A stretch of 64,000 bases of DNA from Maricaulis sp. (GCF_017643475.1 NZ_JAEPNI010000002.1:124001-188000); one strand, 5' to 3'. Shown: positions 1-9,149, numbered from the stretch's first letter. The notes: generated by a model from the sequence alone, not told the origin. A program made the numbers and translations.

Positions 1-920
1 CCAGAGGTTTGGGGATCGCACCAGAGGATTTCGTCCAGTTCCGACCAGTCGGCGGGCGTGGTGACCTTGTCACCGACAGCCGCCCAGTTGCGGCCGGACG
101 CGCCCGTCTTGATCCCGGCCTCGGCCAGGCGGCGCGCTTCGGAAAAGACCGGGACTTTTGCGCGTTCGACAATACCGGTCAGGCCCGCGCCCTCGCACAT
201 TTCGGAGAGATGGCCCAGCAGGCCGAAGCCGGTGACATCGGTGATGGCATGGACGCCCTCCAGCTGGCTCAAAGCTGCGCCGGGCGTGTTGAGCAGGGTG
301 GTGGAAGCGACCATGGCGTCATAGGCCTCCGGCGAGAGCTCGCCGCGTTTCAGCGCCGCACTGAACACCCCGACACCAATGGACTTGCCCAGCACCAGCA
401 CATCGCCGGCCTTGGCGCCGGCATTGGTCTTCAGACAATCGGGATGGGCCGTGCCCAGGGCCACCAGGCCATAGATGGGCTCGGCAGCATCAATCGAGTG
501 ACCGCCCGCAATGGGTGCGCCTGCAGCCTCTGCGACAGAACGTCCGCCCGCCAGGATGGCGCGCACCATCTCGCGCGGCAGCTTGTTGACCGGCATGCCG
601 ACAATGGCGAGGCAGAAGATCGGCGTCGCGCCCATGGCGTAGACATCCGACAGCGCATTGGTCGCGGCGATCTTTCCGAAGACTTCCGGGTCATCGACGA
701 TGGGCGTAAAAAAGTCGGTGGTGGCCACCAGCACCGTTTCATCATTGATGCGCCAGACCGCCGCGTCATCGCGTGTGGCCGCATCCACCAGCAGTTCCGA
801 CGGCATCGGCATGGCGGGTGCACCGCCGAGAATGTCGCTCAGCACAGCCGGATCGAGCTTGCAGCCACAGCCGCCGCCATGGGCCAGAGCGCTGAGGCGA
901 ACTGCTTGAGTGTCATCCAT
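1..920 (-). CDS. selD: Selenide, water dikinase (selenophosphate synthase), C-terminus beyond left edge
   Basis: Makes selenophosphate from selenide and ATP, the selenium donor for 2-selenouridine in tRNA. About 306 residues are visible, starting at the ATG at 920. The N-terminal glycine-rich active site reads HGGGCGCK (residues 14-21): Cys18 and Lys21 correspond to the essential Cys17 and Lys20 of E. coli SelD, so this is a cysteine and not a selenocysteine form. Further family motifs visible are TTDFFTP, GGHSID and, at the window edge, DPQTSG. It diverges from mnmH with 55 bp between the start codons, so the supplier and the user of selenophosphate share one promoter region. The frame is open to base 1. 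Confidence 0.95.
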   Translation of the reverse strand, partial: MDDTQAVRLSALAHGGGCGCKLDPAVLSDILGGAPAMPMPSELLVDAATRDDAAVWRINDETVLVATTDFFTPIVDDPEVFGKIAATNALSDVYAMGATPIFCLAIVGMPVNKLPREMVRAILAGGRSVAEAAGAPIAGGHSIDAAEPIYGLVALGTAHPDCLKTNAGAKAGDVLVLGKSIGVGVFSAALKRGELSPEAYDAMVASTTLLNTPGAALSQLEGVHAITDVTGFGLLGHLSEMCEGAGLTGIVERAKVPVFSEARRLAEAGIKTGASGRNWAAVGDKVTTPADWSELDEILWCDPQTS

Positions 921-975
921 GATCCACAAACCCTTGTCTGATCGGCTAATGTTGTTTCAGGAGACATAATCGCCG

Positions 976-2034
976 ATGCAATCCTTCGCCACCACAAAAG
1001 ACCTCTCCAGCGACGCGCTGGCGCAGTATGACGCCATTATCGATGTGCGTTCGCCCGGCGAGTTTGCCGAGGACCACCTGCCCGGCGCCATCAACCTGCC
1101 TGTGCTGGATGATGAAGAACGGGCGCACGTCGGCACGCATTACAAGCAGGTCTCGGTCTTCGAGGCCCGCCGCATGGGCGCCGCCCTCACCTCGCGCAAT
1201 ATTGCCCGGCATATCGAGACGGTGCTGGCTGACAAGCCCAAGGCTTTCCGGCCGCTGATCTATTGCTGGCGCGGGGGCATGCGGTCCTCCTCCATGGCGA
1301 CTGTGCTTTCGGCGGTTGGCTGGAAGGTGACGCTCGTCCATGGCGGTTATCGCCGCTGGCGCGACCAGGTGCGCGAAGCGCTGGAAGCTGAGCAAACACA
1401 CAAGATCACGCTGATTGACGGCCAGACCGGAACGGCCAAGACCCGCCTTTTGCACGTGCTGGCCGAGCGCGGTGAACAGGTCATCGACCTGGAAGGCCTC
1501 GCGCATCATCGCGGTTCGATCTTCGGCGATTTCGCCGGTGAGGACCAACCCAGTCAGAAAGCCTTCGAAACCCGGATCTGGACCCGGCTCCGCAATCTCG
1601 ACCCGGCCCGCCCGACCTATATCGAGGCTGAAAGCAAGCTGGTCGGTCGCAGGCGCGTGCCGGTCGGATTGTGGAATGCCATGCAGGCGGCAGATCGCCT
1701 TGTCATCAAGGCTCCTGTTGAAGAGCGCGCCCGCTATCTCATGCGCGCCTATCCCGACCTTGCCGCCAATACGGACAAGCTGGTCCAGGCCATTAAAGGC
1801 CTTAGACAGTTCCAGTCAGGCGAGACAATCACGGAATGGCTCACCATGGCCGAGGCCGGTGATTTCCATCCGCTCGCCATCGCCCTGGTGGAGGCCCATT
1901 ACGACCCGGCCTACGACCGGGCTCGACGGCGTGACGGTGCCGAGTGGGCTGAGCGTGTGTTGGACACGGCATCGCTGGATGATGCTGCGCTCAGCGATCT
2001 CGCGGATCAAATCTGCGAGCGAGAGACGGTCTAG
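976..2034 (+). CDS. mnmH: tRNA 2-selenouridine synthase
   Basis: MnmH (SelU, YbbB) replaces the sulfur of 2-thiouridine at tRNA wobble position 34 with selenium. 352 aa. The N-terminal rhodanese domain has the active-site loop YCWRGGMRS with Cys97, and a P-loop GQTGTAKT lies at residues 149-156, the two-domain order of the family. The ATG at 976 follows a CAGGAGA ribosome site. It is divergent from selD, its functional partner. Its TAG stop shares the four bases CTAG with the stop of the converging DUF3137 gene. Confidence 0.95.
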   Translation: MQSFATTKDLSSDALAQYDAIIDVRSPGEFAEDHLPGAINLPVLDDEERAHVGTHYKQVSVFEARRMGAALTSRNIARHIETVLADKPKAFRPLIYCWRGGMRSSSMATVLSAVGWKVTLVHGGYRRWRDQVREALEAEQTHKITLIDGQTGTAKTRLLHVLAERGEQVIDLEGLAHHRGSIFGDFAGEDQPSQKAFETRIWTRLRNLDPARPTYIEAESKLVGRRRVPVGLWNAMQAADRLVIKAPVEERARYLMRAYPDLAANTDKLVQAIKGLRQFQSGETITEWLTMAEAGDFHPLAIALVEAHYDPAYDRARRRDGAEWAERVLDTASLDDAALSDLADQICERETV

Positions 2035-3017
2035 ACTTCCGGATTGCGATCCAGCATGGCCTGGACATCCGCGCTGTCGACACCGCTCTCGACCAGCATT
2101 TTCACCAGGCCTGTCACCAGGTTCAGCTCGTCGATGATCGACTTGATGCGGCCCTGGTCTGCCAGCGGTTTCCACATGGACCCCACTTCGAAGAGATTAC
2201 CGGTTTCCGCGGCGATCAACAGCTCGCCCTTGCCGCTGTCCTGGTCGAACATGGCCCGCACACGCTTGCCTTTCAGGGCCTTTTCCAGGTCGAGCAAGCG
2301 TTCCATGAAGCTGGGTGTCAGCATGTAGCGCGCCAGCACCTGGTCATTGCCATAGACCTCGAACGCCTTCTCGAATTTGGGATCGACAAGACCGATGCGT
2401 TCCAGCTTGGTGGACCCGAAGGACCGCGACAGCTTTTGCAGGGAGTTCAGCCAGCCCTGGTCACGCGTGATGACGGTCACCCCTTCCACCTTGCGCGGGA
2501 AGGTAATGCGCATCAGCACGCCGCGAAAGACGGTGACGTAATAGGTGCGATTCTTCGAGCGACGACGCTGTTCGAGATGCGCTTCGTAAAGCTCGAAATC
2601 ACAGCCATCGATCTCGCCGGAAAAATGATCCTCGAAATGCTTGCGGTTGAAGACCGGCAGCAAGTCATACTGGCGGAAGGTGGAAAACCGCGCCGGCGAA
2701 TACGGCCGCACCGAATAGGCCATGCCACAGGCCTCGGCGATGGCGGTGTTGAGCTCTTCCTTGACCCGCTTGCGCAGCTTGCTGAGCTTGCTGTTGCCCG
2801 CCACGATGGCAAAAAAGGCAAACACCAGAAAAACAAAGAAAAAGCCGAAATTGTCGTCATTCATGGAACCGACGACAACCAGCCCCACAACCACGATTGC
2901 AATGGCCACAAACAACCAGATCCAGAAGGATCCGGTCGCCTGCTTGCGCTCCTTCTCCAGCCCTTCCAGCCAGGGCTGGAGGCGTTCCTGCCAGAGTTCC
3001 TGAAACTTAGCGTCCAC
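2031..3017 (-). CDS. DUF3137 family membrane protein
   Basis: 328 aa. An N-terminal soluble helix is followed by two adjacent membrane segments (about residues 31-51 and 57-75), then a cytoplasmic domain with the charged beta-strand pattern typical of DUF3137. No catalytic residues can be assigned and the family function is unknown. The start lies 2 bp after the valS stop, so it is probably co-transcribed and translationally coupled with valS. It converges on mnmH with a shared CTAG stop overlap. Confidence 0.8.
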   Translation of the reverse strand: MDAKFQELWQERLQPWLEGLEKERKQATGSFWIWLFVAIAIVVVGLVVVGSMNDDNFGFFFVFLVFAFFAIVAGNSKLSKLRKRVKEELNTAIAEACGMAYSVRPYSPARFSTFRQYDLLPVFNRKHFEDHFSGEIDGCDFELYEAHLEQRRRSKNRTYYVTVFRGVLMRITFPRKVEGVTVITRDQGWLNSLQKLSRSFGSTKLERIGLVDPKFEKAFEVYGNDQVLARYMLTPSFMERLLDLEKALKGKRVRAMFDQDSGKGELLIAAETGNLFEVGSMWKPLADQGRIKSIIDELNLVTGLVKMLVESGVDSADVQAMLDRNPEV

Positions 3018-3019
3018 GT

Positions 3020-5878
3020 CTACGCCGTCTCCAGACGTCCCAGGGCCTCGGAGACCTTGGTTTTCTGGGCGGTGTAGTCGGCCAGCTTGGCTTTTTCGCC
3101 GGCGACGACCTCTTCCGGGGCGTTGGCGACGAATTTGGCGTTCCCGAGCTTTTTCTCCAGGCGCATGATCTCGCCATCGAGCTTTTTCAGCTCCTTGGCC
3201 AGGCGATCACGTTCGGCGTCCAGATCGATCACCCCGTCCAGCGGCAGGGCGATGACCGTCTCACCGACCACCGTCTGCGCCGAGGCCGGCGGGACGCTGT
3301 CAGAAGCCGAGATCTCCTCGAGGCGGGCCATGCGGGCCAGCAGCGGGCGATTGCGCTCGACGCGGTCGAGAATGTCCTGCGACGCGCCCACCAGAACCGC
3401 GTTGAGCGGCTTGCCCGGCGCGATATTCATCTCGGCCTTGAGGCTGCGGATATTGGTGATGACGTCGATGAGCCAGCTCATCTCGGCCTCAGCATCCGCA
3501 TTGGCCAGACCGTCCAGCTGCGGCCAGTCGGCCACGATCAGCTGGGTGTCGCGCCTGGCAGTTTCCGCCCACAGCGCCTCGGTCACGAATGGCATGAAGG
3601 GGTGCAGGATCTTCAGCGCGATATCGAGCACATAGGCGGTCGTCGCCTGGGTCTCGGCCTTGGCCGCTGCATCCTCACCGCCAAACAGCGGCTTGGCGAA
3701 TTCCAGATGCCAGTCACAGAAGATGTTCCAGACGAAACGATAGGCGGCAGCTGCGGCCTCGTTGAACCGGTATTCGTCCAGGCCTTTGTTGACCGCAGCA
3801 ACGGTCGACTGGGCTTCGGCCAGGATCCACTTGTTGACGGTCTGGGTGACGGAAGACGGGTCGAAACCGGCCGGTACCGCACACTCATTCATCTCGCAGA
3901 AGCGCGCCGCATTCCAGAGTTTGGTTCCGAAATTGCGATAACCTTCAACGCGTTGCGTGGACATACGGATGTCCCGCCCCTGCCCGGCCTGGACCGCGAG
4001 GGTGAAACGCACCGCGTCCGCGCCGTATTCATCGACCAGTTCCAGCGGGTCAATCACATTGCCCTTGGACTTGGACATTTTCTGGCCCTTCTCGTCGCGG
4101 ACCAGGGCGTGGATATAAACGTCCTTGAACGGCACCTGCGGCTTGCCGTCTTCGTCCTTCATGAAGTGCAGCCCCTGCATCATCATGCGGGCGACCCAGA
4201 AGAAGATGATGTCGAACGCCGTGATGAGGACGGTGTTGGGATAGAATTTTGCGACTTCCGGCGTCTTGTCCGGCCAGCCCAGGGTCGAGAACGGCCAGAG
4301 GGCGGAGGAGAACCAGGTGTCGAGAACGTCGGGATCGCGGGTCAGAGACTTGCCACCTGACTGTGCGATGGCTTCTTCCTCGCTCTCGGCAACATAGACA
4401 TTGCCTTCGTCATCATACCAGGCCGGGATCTGGTGCCCCCACCACAGCTGACGCGAAACACACCAGGGCTGGATGTTGCGCATCCATTCAAAATACGTCT
4501 TTTCCCAGTTTTTCGGGTGGAAGGTCGTGCGGCCATCCTCGACGGCGGCGATGGCTTCCTTGGCCAGCTCACCGGCATTGGCGAACCACTGGTCCGTCAG
4601 CATCGGCTCGATAACGACATTGGACCGGTCACCGAAAGGCTGTTGGATTTTCTTGTTTTCCACCAGCGGGATGGGCTGAGGTGCTTCCTCATCCCCATCC
4701 TTGGCTTCCGGCGTCACCATGACAGCGAGACCTTCCGCCGTGATATCGGCAATGATTTTCTCGCGCGCCTCGAACCGGTCGAGACCGCGATAGTCTTCCG
4801 GCACCAGGTTGATCGCATCAACCTCGGCCTCGGACGGCAGGTCTGCGCCCCTGGCAATCGCCTGGGCCTTGGTCGCACACTCGTCATAGGACGGCCCATC
4901 GGCGCGCATGGCGGCCTGGGTGTCCATCAGGCGATAGAGCGGGATGTTGTTGCGCTTGGCGACTTCATAGTCGTTGAAATCATGGGCGCCGGTGATCTTG
5001 ACCGCACCGGAACCAAATTCCGGGTCCGGGTACTCGTCCGTGATGATCGGGATCAGGCGGCGGTGTTCCTTGGGGCCCACCGGGATTTCGCACAGCTCAC
5101 CGACGATCGGCGCATAACGCTCATCATCGGGGTGAACGGCAACCGCGCCGTCGCCGAGCATGGTTTCCGGGCGGGTCGTCGCGATGGAGATATAGTCGCG
5201 CTCTTCGGTGAGCGTGACATTCCCGTCCTCGTCCTTTTCCACATACGTATAGGTCTTGCCGCCGGCGAGCGGGTATTTGAAGTGCCACATGTGGCCGTCA
5301 ACTTCGATATTCTCGACCTCGAGGTCGGAAATCGCCGTCTCGAACTTGGGATCCCAGTTCACCAGGCGCTTGCCGCGATACATCAGGCCCTGCTTGTAGA
5401 GCTCGACGAAGACTTTCAGCACCGCCTCGGAGAGGCCCTCATCCAGGGTGAAACGCTCGCGCGACCAGTCACAGCTGGTACCCAGGCGGCGCAGCTGTTG
5501 CAGGATCATGCCACCGGACTCTTCCTTCCACTCCCAGACACGTTCCACGAATTTCTCGCGGCCCATATCGCGGCGGGACGGTTCCTGGTTGGCGGCCAGC
5601 TGGCGTTCAACCACCATCTGCGTGGCAATGCCCGCATGGTCGGTGCCCGGCTGCCACAGCACGCTGTCACCCAGCATGCGCTTGTAGCGGCTCAACACGT
5701 CCTGCAGCGTGTTGTTCAGCGCGTGACCAATGTGCAGGCGACCTGTCACATTGGGCGGCGGGATGACGATACAGAACGGCTTGGCGTTCGGGTCATCCTT
5801 GGGCTGGAAGGCTCCGGACTGCTCCCACGCATCATAGATACGGGTTTCGGCTTGGGCTGGGTTGAATGTCTTTTCCAT
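3020..5878 (-). CDS. valS: Valyl-tRNA synthetase
   Basis: Charges tRNA-Val; class I aminoacyl-tRNA synthetase, 952 aa, close to the usual bacterial length. The HIGH motif (LHIGHA) is at about residues 49-52 and KMSKS at about 600. The C-terminal roughly 65 residues form the ValRS coiled coil (DAERDRLAKELKKLDGEI onward). An upstream in-frame GTG at 5905 would add nine residues but lies inside the terminator hairpin at 5898-5927, so I use the ATG at 5878 (an ATG at 5881 is equally possible). It is followed after 2 bp by the DUF3137 gene. Confidence 0.97.
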   Translation of the reverse strand: MEKTFNPAQAETRIYDAWEQSGAFQPKDDPNAKPFCIVIPPPNVTGRLHIGHALNNTLQDVLSRYKRMLGDSVLWQPGTDHAGIATQMVVERQLAANQEPSRRDMGREKFVERVWEWKEESGGMILQQLRRLGTSCDWSRERFTLDEGLSEAVLKVFVELYKQGLMYRGKRLVNWDPKFETAISDLEVENIEVDGHMWHFKYPLAGGKTYTYVEKDEDGNVTLTEERDYISIATTRPETMLGDGAVAVHPDDERYAPIVGELCEIPVGPKEHRRLIPIITDEYPDPEFGSGAVKITGAHDFNDYEVAKRNNIPLYRLMDTQAAMRADGPSYDECATKAQAIARGADLPSEAEVDAINLVPEDYRGLDRFEAREKIIADITAEGLAVMVTPEAKDGDEEAPQPIPLVENKKIQQPFGDRSNVVIEPMLTDQWFANAGELAKEAIAAVEDGRTTFHPKNWEKTYFEWMRNIQPWCVSRQLWWGHQIPAWYDDEGNVYVAESEEEAIAQSGGKSLTRDPDVLDTWFSSALWPFSTLGWPDKTPEVAKFYPNTVLITAFDIIFFWVARMMMQGLHFMKDEDGKPQVPFKDVYIHALVRDEKGQKMSKSKGNVIDPLELVDEYGADAVRFTLAVQAGQGRDIRMSTQRVEGYRNFGTKLWNAARFCEMNECAVPAGFDPSSVTQTVNKWILAEAQSTVAAVNKGLDEYRFNEAAAAAYRFVWNIFCDWHLEFAKPLFGGEDAAAKAETQATTAYVLDIALKILHPFMPFVTEALWAETARRDTQLIVADWPQLDGLANADAEAEMSWLIDVITNIRSLKAEMNIAPGKPLNAVLVGASQDILDRVERNRPLLARMARLEEISASDSVPPASAQTVVGETVIALPLDGVIDLDAERDRLAKELKKLDGEIMRLEKKLGNAKFVANAPEEVVAGEKAKLADYTAQKTKVSEALGRLETA

Positions 5879-5889
5879 CATGATCCGCG

Positions 5890-5927
5890 CATGAATAAAG
5901 GGCACCGACGCTCTCGTCGATGCCCTT
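5890..5927 (-). terminator. Intrinsic terminator between popZ and valS
   Basis: On the reverse strand a 13-bp stem (AAGGGCATCGACG with CGTCGGTGCCCTT, one G-U pair) closes a 4-base loop and runs into TTTATT. It sits 28 bp downstream of the popZ stop and just upstream of the valS start, so it should end popZ transcription and separate valS from the tolC-popZ block. The T tract is short, so termination may be partial. Confidence 0.7.
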
Positions 5928-5954
5928 AGATGATTTCAGTGTTCGACGAAAGAG

Positions 5955-6542
5955 TTAGCGACGGCGTGCCACGCGGTCGATCTCGGCCTGTACCTTTTCA
6001 TCCACAATGCTCGGCAGGTTGGCATCGAGCCATTCCTTGAGCATCGGGCGAAGCAGAGCGCGGACGACACCTTCCAGTGTACGGCCCTCTTCTTCGGAAA
6101 TGCGGATGCTGTCAGCCAGCGTGTGGAAGGAGCCCATCGCCGCTGCAGCAGCGCCATCAGACATGATGCCATCGGCTACTTCGGCCTCGACCGCGTCGAA
6201 ATCGACCACCGGCTCCGGCTCGGCCACGACTTCCGGCTCTTCCTCTTCGCGATCGACGATCATCAGATCATCGTCCATCGTCATGGGATCCGTGCCTGCA
6301 TCCGGCTCGTCGACCATGTCGGTCAGCTCGAGCACGTCCTCCGCCTCGGGCCCCGGCTCTTCCTCAGCAGCGGGCGCCTCGTCAAACATCGAATCGATGT
6401 CGTCCTGGGAGTTGGATTCTTCTTCCGCCGGGGCAGCTTCTGCTTCGGCAGCAGGAGCCTCGTCCTCGTCCTCGTTTATGATCCGGCGGATCGAGGAGAG
6501 GATTTCTTCCATTGACGGTTCGTTTTCAGCAGCATCAGCCAT
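5955..6542 (-). CDS. popZ: PopZ-type polar organising protein (DUF2497)
   Basis: PopZ self-assembles at the cell pole and tethers ParB-origin complexes and cell-cycle kinases. 195 aa. The N-terminal helix SMEEILSSIRRII (about residues 10-22) and the C-terminal oligomerisation region RPMLKEWLDANLPSIVDEKV are both characteristic. Between them lies a long acidic, Ala/Pro/Glu-rich disordered linker with almost no basic residues. The start is the ATG at 6542, preceded by AAAGGATC; longer in-frame starts lack a ribosome site. Placement between tolC and valS fits the gene order I recall around popZ in Caulobacter relatives. Confidence 0.88.
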   Translation of the reverse strand: MADAAENEPSMEEILSSIRRIINEDEDEAPAAEAEAAPAEEESNSQDDIDSMFDEAPAAEEEPGPEAEDVLELTDMVDEPDAGTDPMTMDDDLMIVDREEEEPEVVAEPEPVVDFDAVEAEVADGIMSDGAAAAAMGSFHTLADSIRISEEEGRTLEGVVRALLRPMLKEWLDANLPSIVDEKVQAEIDRVARRR

Positions 6543-6632
6543 GTGTGCGGATCCTTTGTCCGGCAATTCTCGTCTAACGCGAATAAACCGGGGCGGACGG
6601 CGGATGTCCACCCCCACGTTTCGCCTTCAAGG

Positions 6633-8027
6633 CTAATTCCAGGGCGTTAAGTCAAAGTTATTGAAGCGCGAGCGGGAGTTTTCCACAGCTGCAGGATCAT
6701 ACAGCTCAACACCCAGTCCCAGACTGTCTGCCGATAGCAGGCCCATGGCCTGAAGCAGACGATAACCGGCGACATAGCTGTCACGCTCGGCCGTCACCAA
6801 GGTCAGGCGGCTTTCCAGCAATTCCTGTTCGGCATCCAGTACGTCCAGCGTCGTTCGAAGGCCGACATAGGCCTCCTGCTCCACACCATCCAGCGCAATC
6901 TCGTTGGCCAGAACGGCCTGACGGCTGGAATCGATGACAGCAAGAGATGCAACGTAAGCAGTCCAGGCATTTGTCACACCTTCAGTCACCTGGCGGCGGG
7001 CTTCATTGACCTGGAAACGGGCCTGTTCTTCCGATGCCACGGCCGCGCGCACACGTGAGCGGTTGAGACCACCGGTGAAGATCGGCATGGACACGGTACC
7101 CGTGATCGACGTGCTGTCGCGCTCATCACCGGAGAAACTGCTGTCACGTGCCGCAGATGCAGACGCTCGCAGGGACACTTCCGGACGCATCGCGCCGCGT
7201 GCGACCTGGATGCCGTGGCGGGCCGCTTCCTCGCCATACTGGGCCGCGCGCAATTGCGGGCTGTTGTCAAAGGCGGCAGAGGCTGCGTCGGCAAGATTGT
7301 CCGGCAGTGACGGCAGGGCCGGCGGCTGTTCCAGCGTTGCAGCCGGCTCGCCAGTCACACGCTCATAGGCCGCGCGGCTGACGGACAGCTGCGACTGGGC
7401 ACCGGCCAGCTGGGCCTGAGCACCGGACAGGCGCGCCTCGGCCTGGGCCACGTCGGTGCGGGTGATCTCACCCACTTCAAACCGGTCCTGGGCGGCCTGC
7501 AGGTGCTGGGCCAGGACGTCGACATTGTTGCGGCGGATTGACACGACTTCCATGTCACGGCGGACATCCATGAACGCAGTAACGGCATCCACCAGGACGC
7601 CCTGCTCTACAGCACGCAGGCTTTCACGACCGGCCATGACCTGGGCACTGGCCTGGTTGATCTGACCAGACGTGCGGCCTCCACGATAGATCGATTGTGT
7701 CGCCGTAATGGAGTAGTTCTTCGGCGTGGAATCTGTTTCCGACTGCGAGACGACTTGCTGGTTACCGAGAACAAATGTGCTGCGGCTCTCCGTGCTGTTG
7801 CGCGAGATCGAGGCGTCGGCGGACACGGAAGGCAGTCGCGCCGAGCGCGCCTGGACCCAGCTTTCATCGGTCGCGCGAAGACGTGCGCGCTCGGCCTGCA
7901 GGGTCGGGTTGGTATTGTAGGCGTGGGCCAGGGCTTCTTCCAGGGACTGGGCCTGGGCGTTTGCGGCAACAGCCAGCAGCGAAACTCCGGCGGTCAGGGC
8001 CGCAACCCAACGAGACATGCGAACCAT
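6633..8027 (-). CDS. tolC: TolC-family outer membrane efflux protein
   Basis: Outer-membrane channel for tripartite efflux or type I secretion. 464 aa with a Sec signal peptide ending near AANAQAQS (residues 21-28) and the duplicated coiled-coil repeat of the OEP family, with the characteristic start SLEEALAHAYNTNPTL. The ATG at 8027 has AGAGGA about 8 nt upstream. No inner-membrane pump or adaptor genes lie nearby, so it probably serves several systems. A palindrome overlaps the likely -35 element upstream (8118-8157), suggesting repressor control. Confidence 0.93.
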   Translation of the reverse strand: MVRMSRWVAALTAGVSLLAVAANAQAQSLEEALAHAYNTNPTLQAERARLRATDESWVQARSARLPSVSADASISRNSTESRSTFVLGNQQVVSQSETDSTPKNYSITATQSIYRGGRTSGQINQASAQVMAGRESLRAVEQGVLVDAVTAFMDVRRDMEVVSIRRNNVDVLAQHLQAAQDRFEVGEITRTDVAQAEARLSGAQAQLAGAQSQLSVSRAAYERVTGEPAATLEQPPALPSLPDNLADAASAAFDNSPQLRAAQYGEEAARHGIQVARGAMRPEVSLRASASAARDSSFSGDERDSTSITGTVSMPIFTGGLNRSRVRAAVASEEQARFQVNEARRQVTEGVTNAWTAYVASLAVIDSSRQAVLANEIALDGVEQEAYVGLRTTLDVLDAEQELLESRLTLVTAERDSYVAGYRLLQAMGLLSADSLGLGVELYDPAAVENSRSRFNNFDLTPWN

Positions 8028-8117
8028 ACTTCTGTCCTCTTTCCGGCAACAGACTCAGCAATTGTCTGCACCCATCATAACGTGACCCGCGCCAGAAACC
8101 AGCGCGAGCCTGTCGTC

Positions 8118-8157
8118 CATATAGGGTACCAAATAGCAGAAGTGAACAGCGTTCACT
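8118..8157 (-). promoter_or_regulatory. Candidate tolC promoter with overlapping 17-bp operator
   Basis: AGTGAACAGCGTTCACT (8141-8157) is a perfect inverted repeat with 7-bp arms and a 3-bp spacer. On the reverse strand one arm supplies a -35-like TTCACT (8141-8146), followed after exactly 17 bp by TATATG (8118-8123). The 5' leader to the tolC ATG would be about 85 nt. The size and sequence resemble TetR/AcrR-type efflux operators, an inference from symmetry and position. No regulator gene is adjacent. Confidence 0.5.
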
Positions 8158-8235
8158 CTTTTATTTTGGTAATTCTTTTAACGCGTGCTTGAACGTAGGG
8201 CTCGACGGCGTTCCGTCGCGCCCCCAGCTGCTTTT

Positions 8236-8889
8236 TTAGAGCGAAAAGCTCTCAGCGCACTCGAAACCTGGAATAGTTGAGGTGGATGCGTCGAAGACAA
8301 CCTTCTCGCCGATGCCCGAAGCAGAGCGCGTGAAAATCGTCGCCTTGCCCACCGGGCCCTTGCGCACGACAACGGCCAGACGGCCACCATCAGCAAGCTG
8401 GTCGAGCCAGGCCTGCGGGACGTCTTCAACGGCACCGTTGACGAAGATCACATTGTACGGACCCTGGTCGGCCTCGCCGGCCTTGGGGTCACCGGAGATG
8501 ACGACAGCGTTGTCGGCACCACACTCGGACAGCAGGTCGCTGGCGCGAGACTGGCCGTCCTCATCATCATCGAGACCGACAACGGTTTCCGCGAGCTTGG
8601 CCAGGATGGCGGTGGAATAACCACGACCACAGGCAATATCCAGCACCATCTCATCGCCCCGGATGTCAGCAGCCTGGATCAGCTTGGACATGTCGCGCGG
8701 ACGCATCATGCGGCGCGCCTCGCTTGTGGCGACCTCACCGTCCGCATAGGCAGAAGCCAGCTTGGAGCGCGGCGTGAAGACGTGACGCGGCACCGTCTCG
8801 AAAGCGCCGAGCAAACGGCGGTCGGTGATATCGGACGGGCGGATCTGGCAATCCACCATCTGCTGTCGGGCCAGGTCGAAGTCGCTCAC
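8236..8889 (-). CDS. pcm: Protein-L-isoaspartate O-methyltransferase family protein
   Basis: SAM-dependent methyltransferase of the PCMT family, which repairs isoaspartyl residues in damaged proteins. 217 aa. SAM motif I reads VLDIACGRGYSTAILA, and the N-terminus (MVDCQIRPSDITDRRLLGAF) is typical of alphaproteobacterial members found upstream of tolC. I choose the GTG at 8889 because GAGGAG lies 6 nt upstream; the longer ATG frame lacks a ribosome site. It precedes tolC on the same strand with about 208 bp between them. Whether this subgroup keeps isoaspartyl activity is not shown by the sequence. Confidence 0.85.
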   Translation of the reverse strand: MSDFDLARQQMVDCQIRPSDITDRRLLGAFETVPRHVFTPRSKLASAYADGEVATSEARRMMRPRDMSKLIQAADIRGDEMVLDIACGRGYSTAILAKLAETVVGLDDDEDGQSRASDLLSECGADNAVVISGDPKAGEADQGPYNVIFVNGAVEDVPQAWLDQLADGGRLAVVVRKGPVGKATIFTRSASGIGEKVVFDASTSTIPGFECAESFSL

Positions 8890-9072
8890 GGAGATCTCCT
8901 CAGCGAATGGGAAGGCAAGTTGCGCGTGATATATCCTGTGCCGCGCCTTGCGGGCAAGCATCACGCTGCGCGACAGGCCAAAACAACGCAGGCGCGGCGA
9001 ATTTCAGTAGAAAATGTCGTGGCCGATTGCCCCACCCGTCCGGGTTGGTTATAGATCGCGCCTCGCATTTTC

Positions 9073-9146
9073 GGCACCGTGGCGGAGTGGCTACGCAGCG
9101 GATTGCAAATCCGTGGACCCCGGTTCGATTCCGGGCGGTGCCTCCA
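9073..9146 (+). tRNA. tRNA-Cys (anticodon GCA)
   Basis: 74 nt. The acceptor stem GGCACCG (9073-9079) pairs with CGGTGCC (9136-9142), followed by T and an encoded CCA. Anticodon loop TTGCAAA with GCA at 9105-9107; T-arm GGTTCGATTCC. Confidence 0.96.
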
Positions 9147-9149
9147 CCC

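Noticed and set aside
4433-5929. 498-codon open frame on the forward strand
   Set aside because: Exactly antisense to valS; a by-product of high third-position GC, with no ribosome site or domain pattern.
6647-6661. TTAA-N7-TTAT near-match to a CtrA box upstream of popZ
   Set aside because: It lies inside the tolC coding end and has a mismatch; too weak to call.
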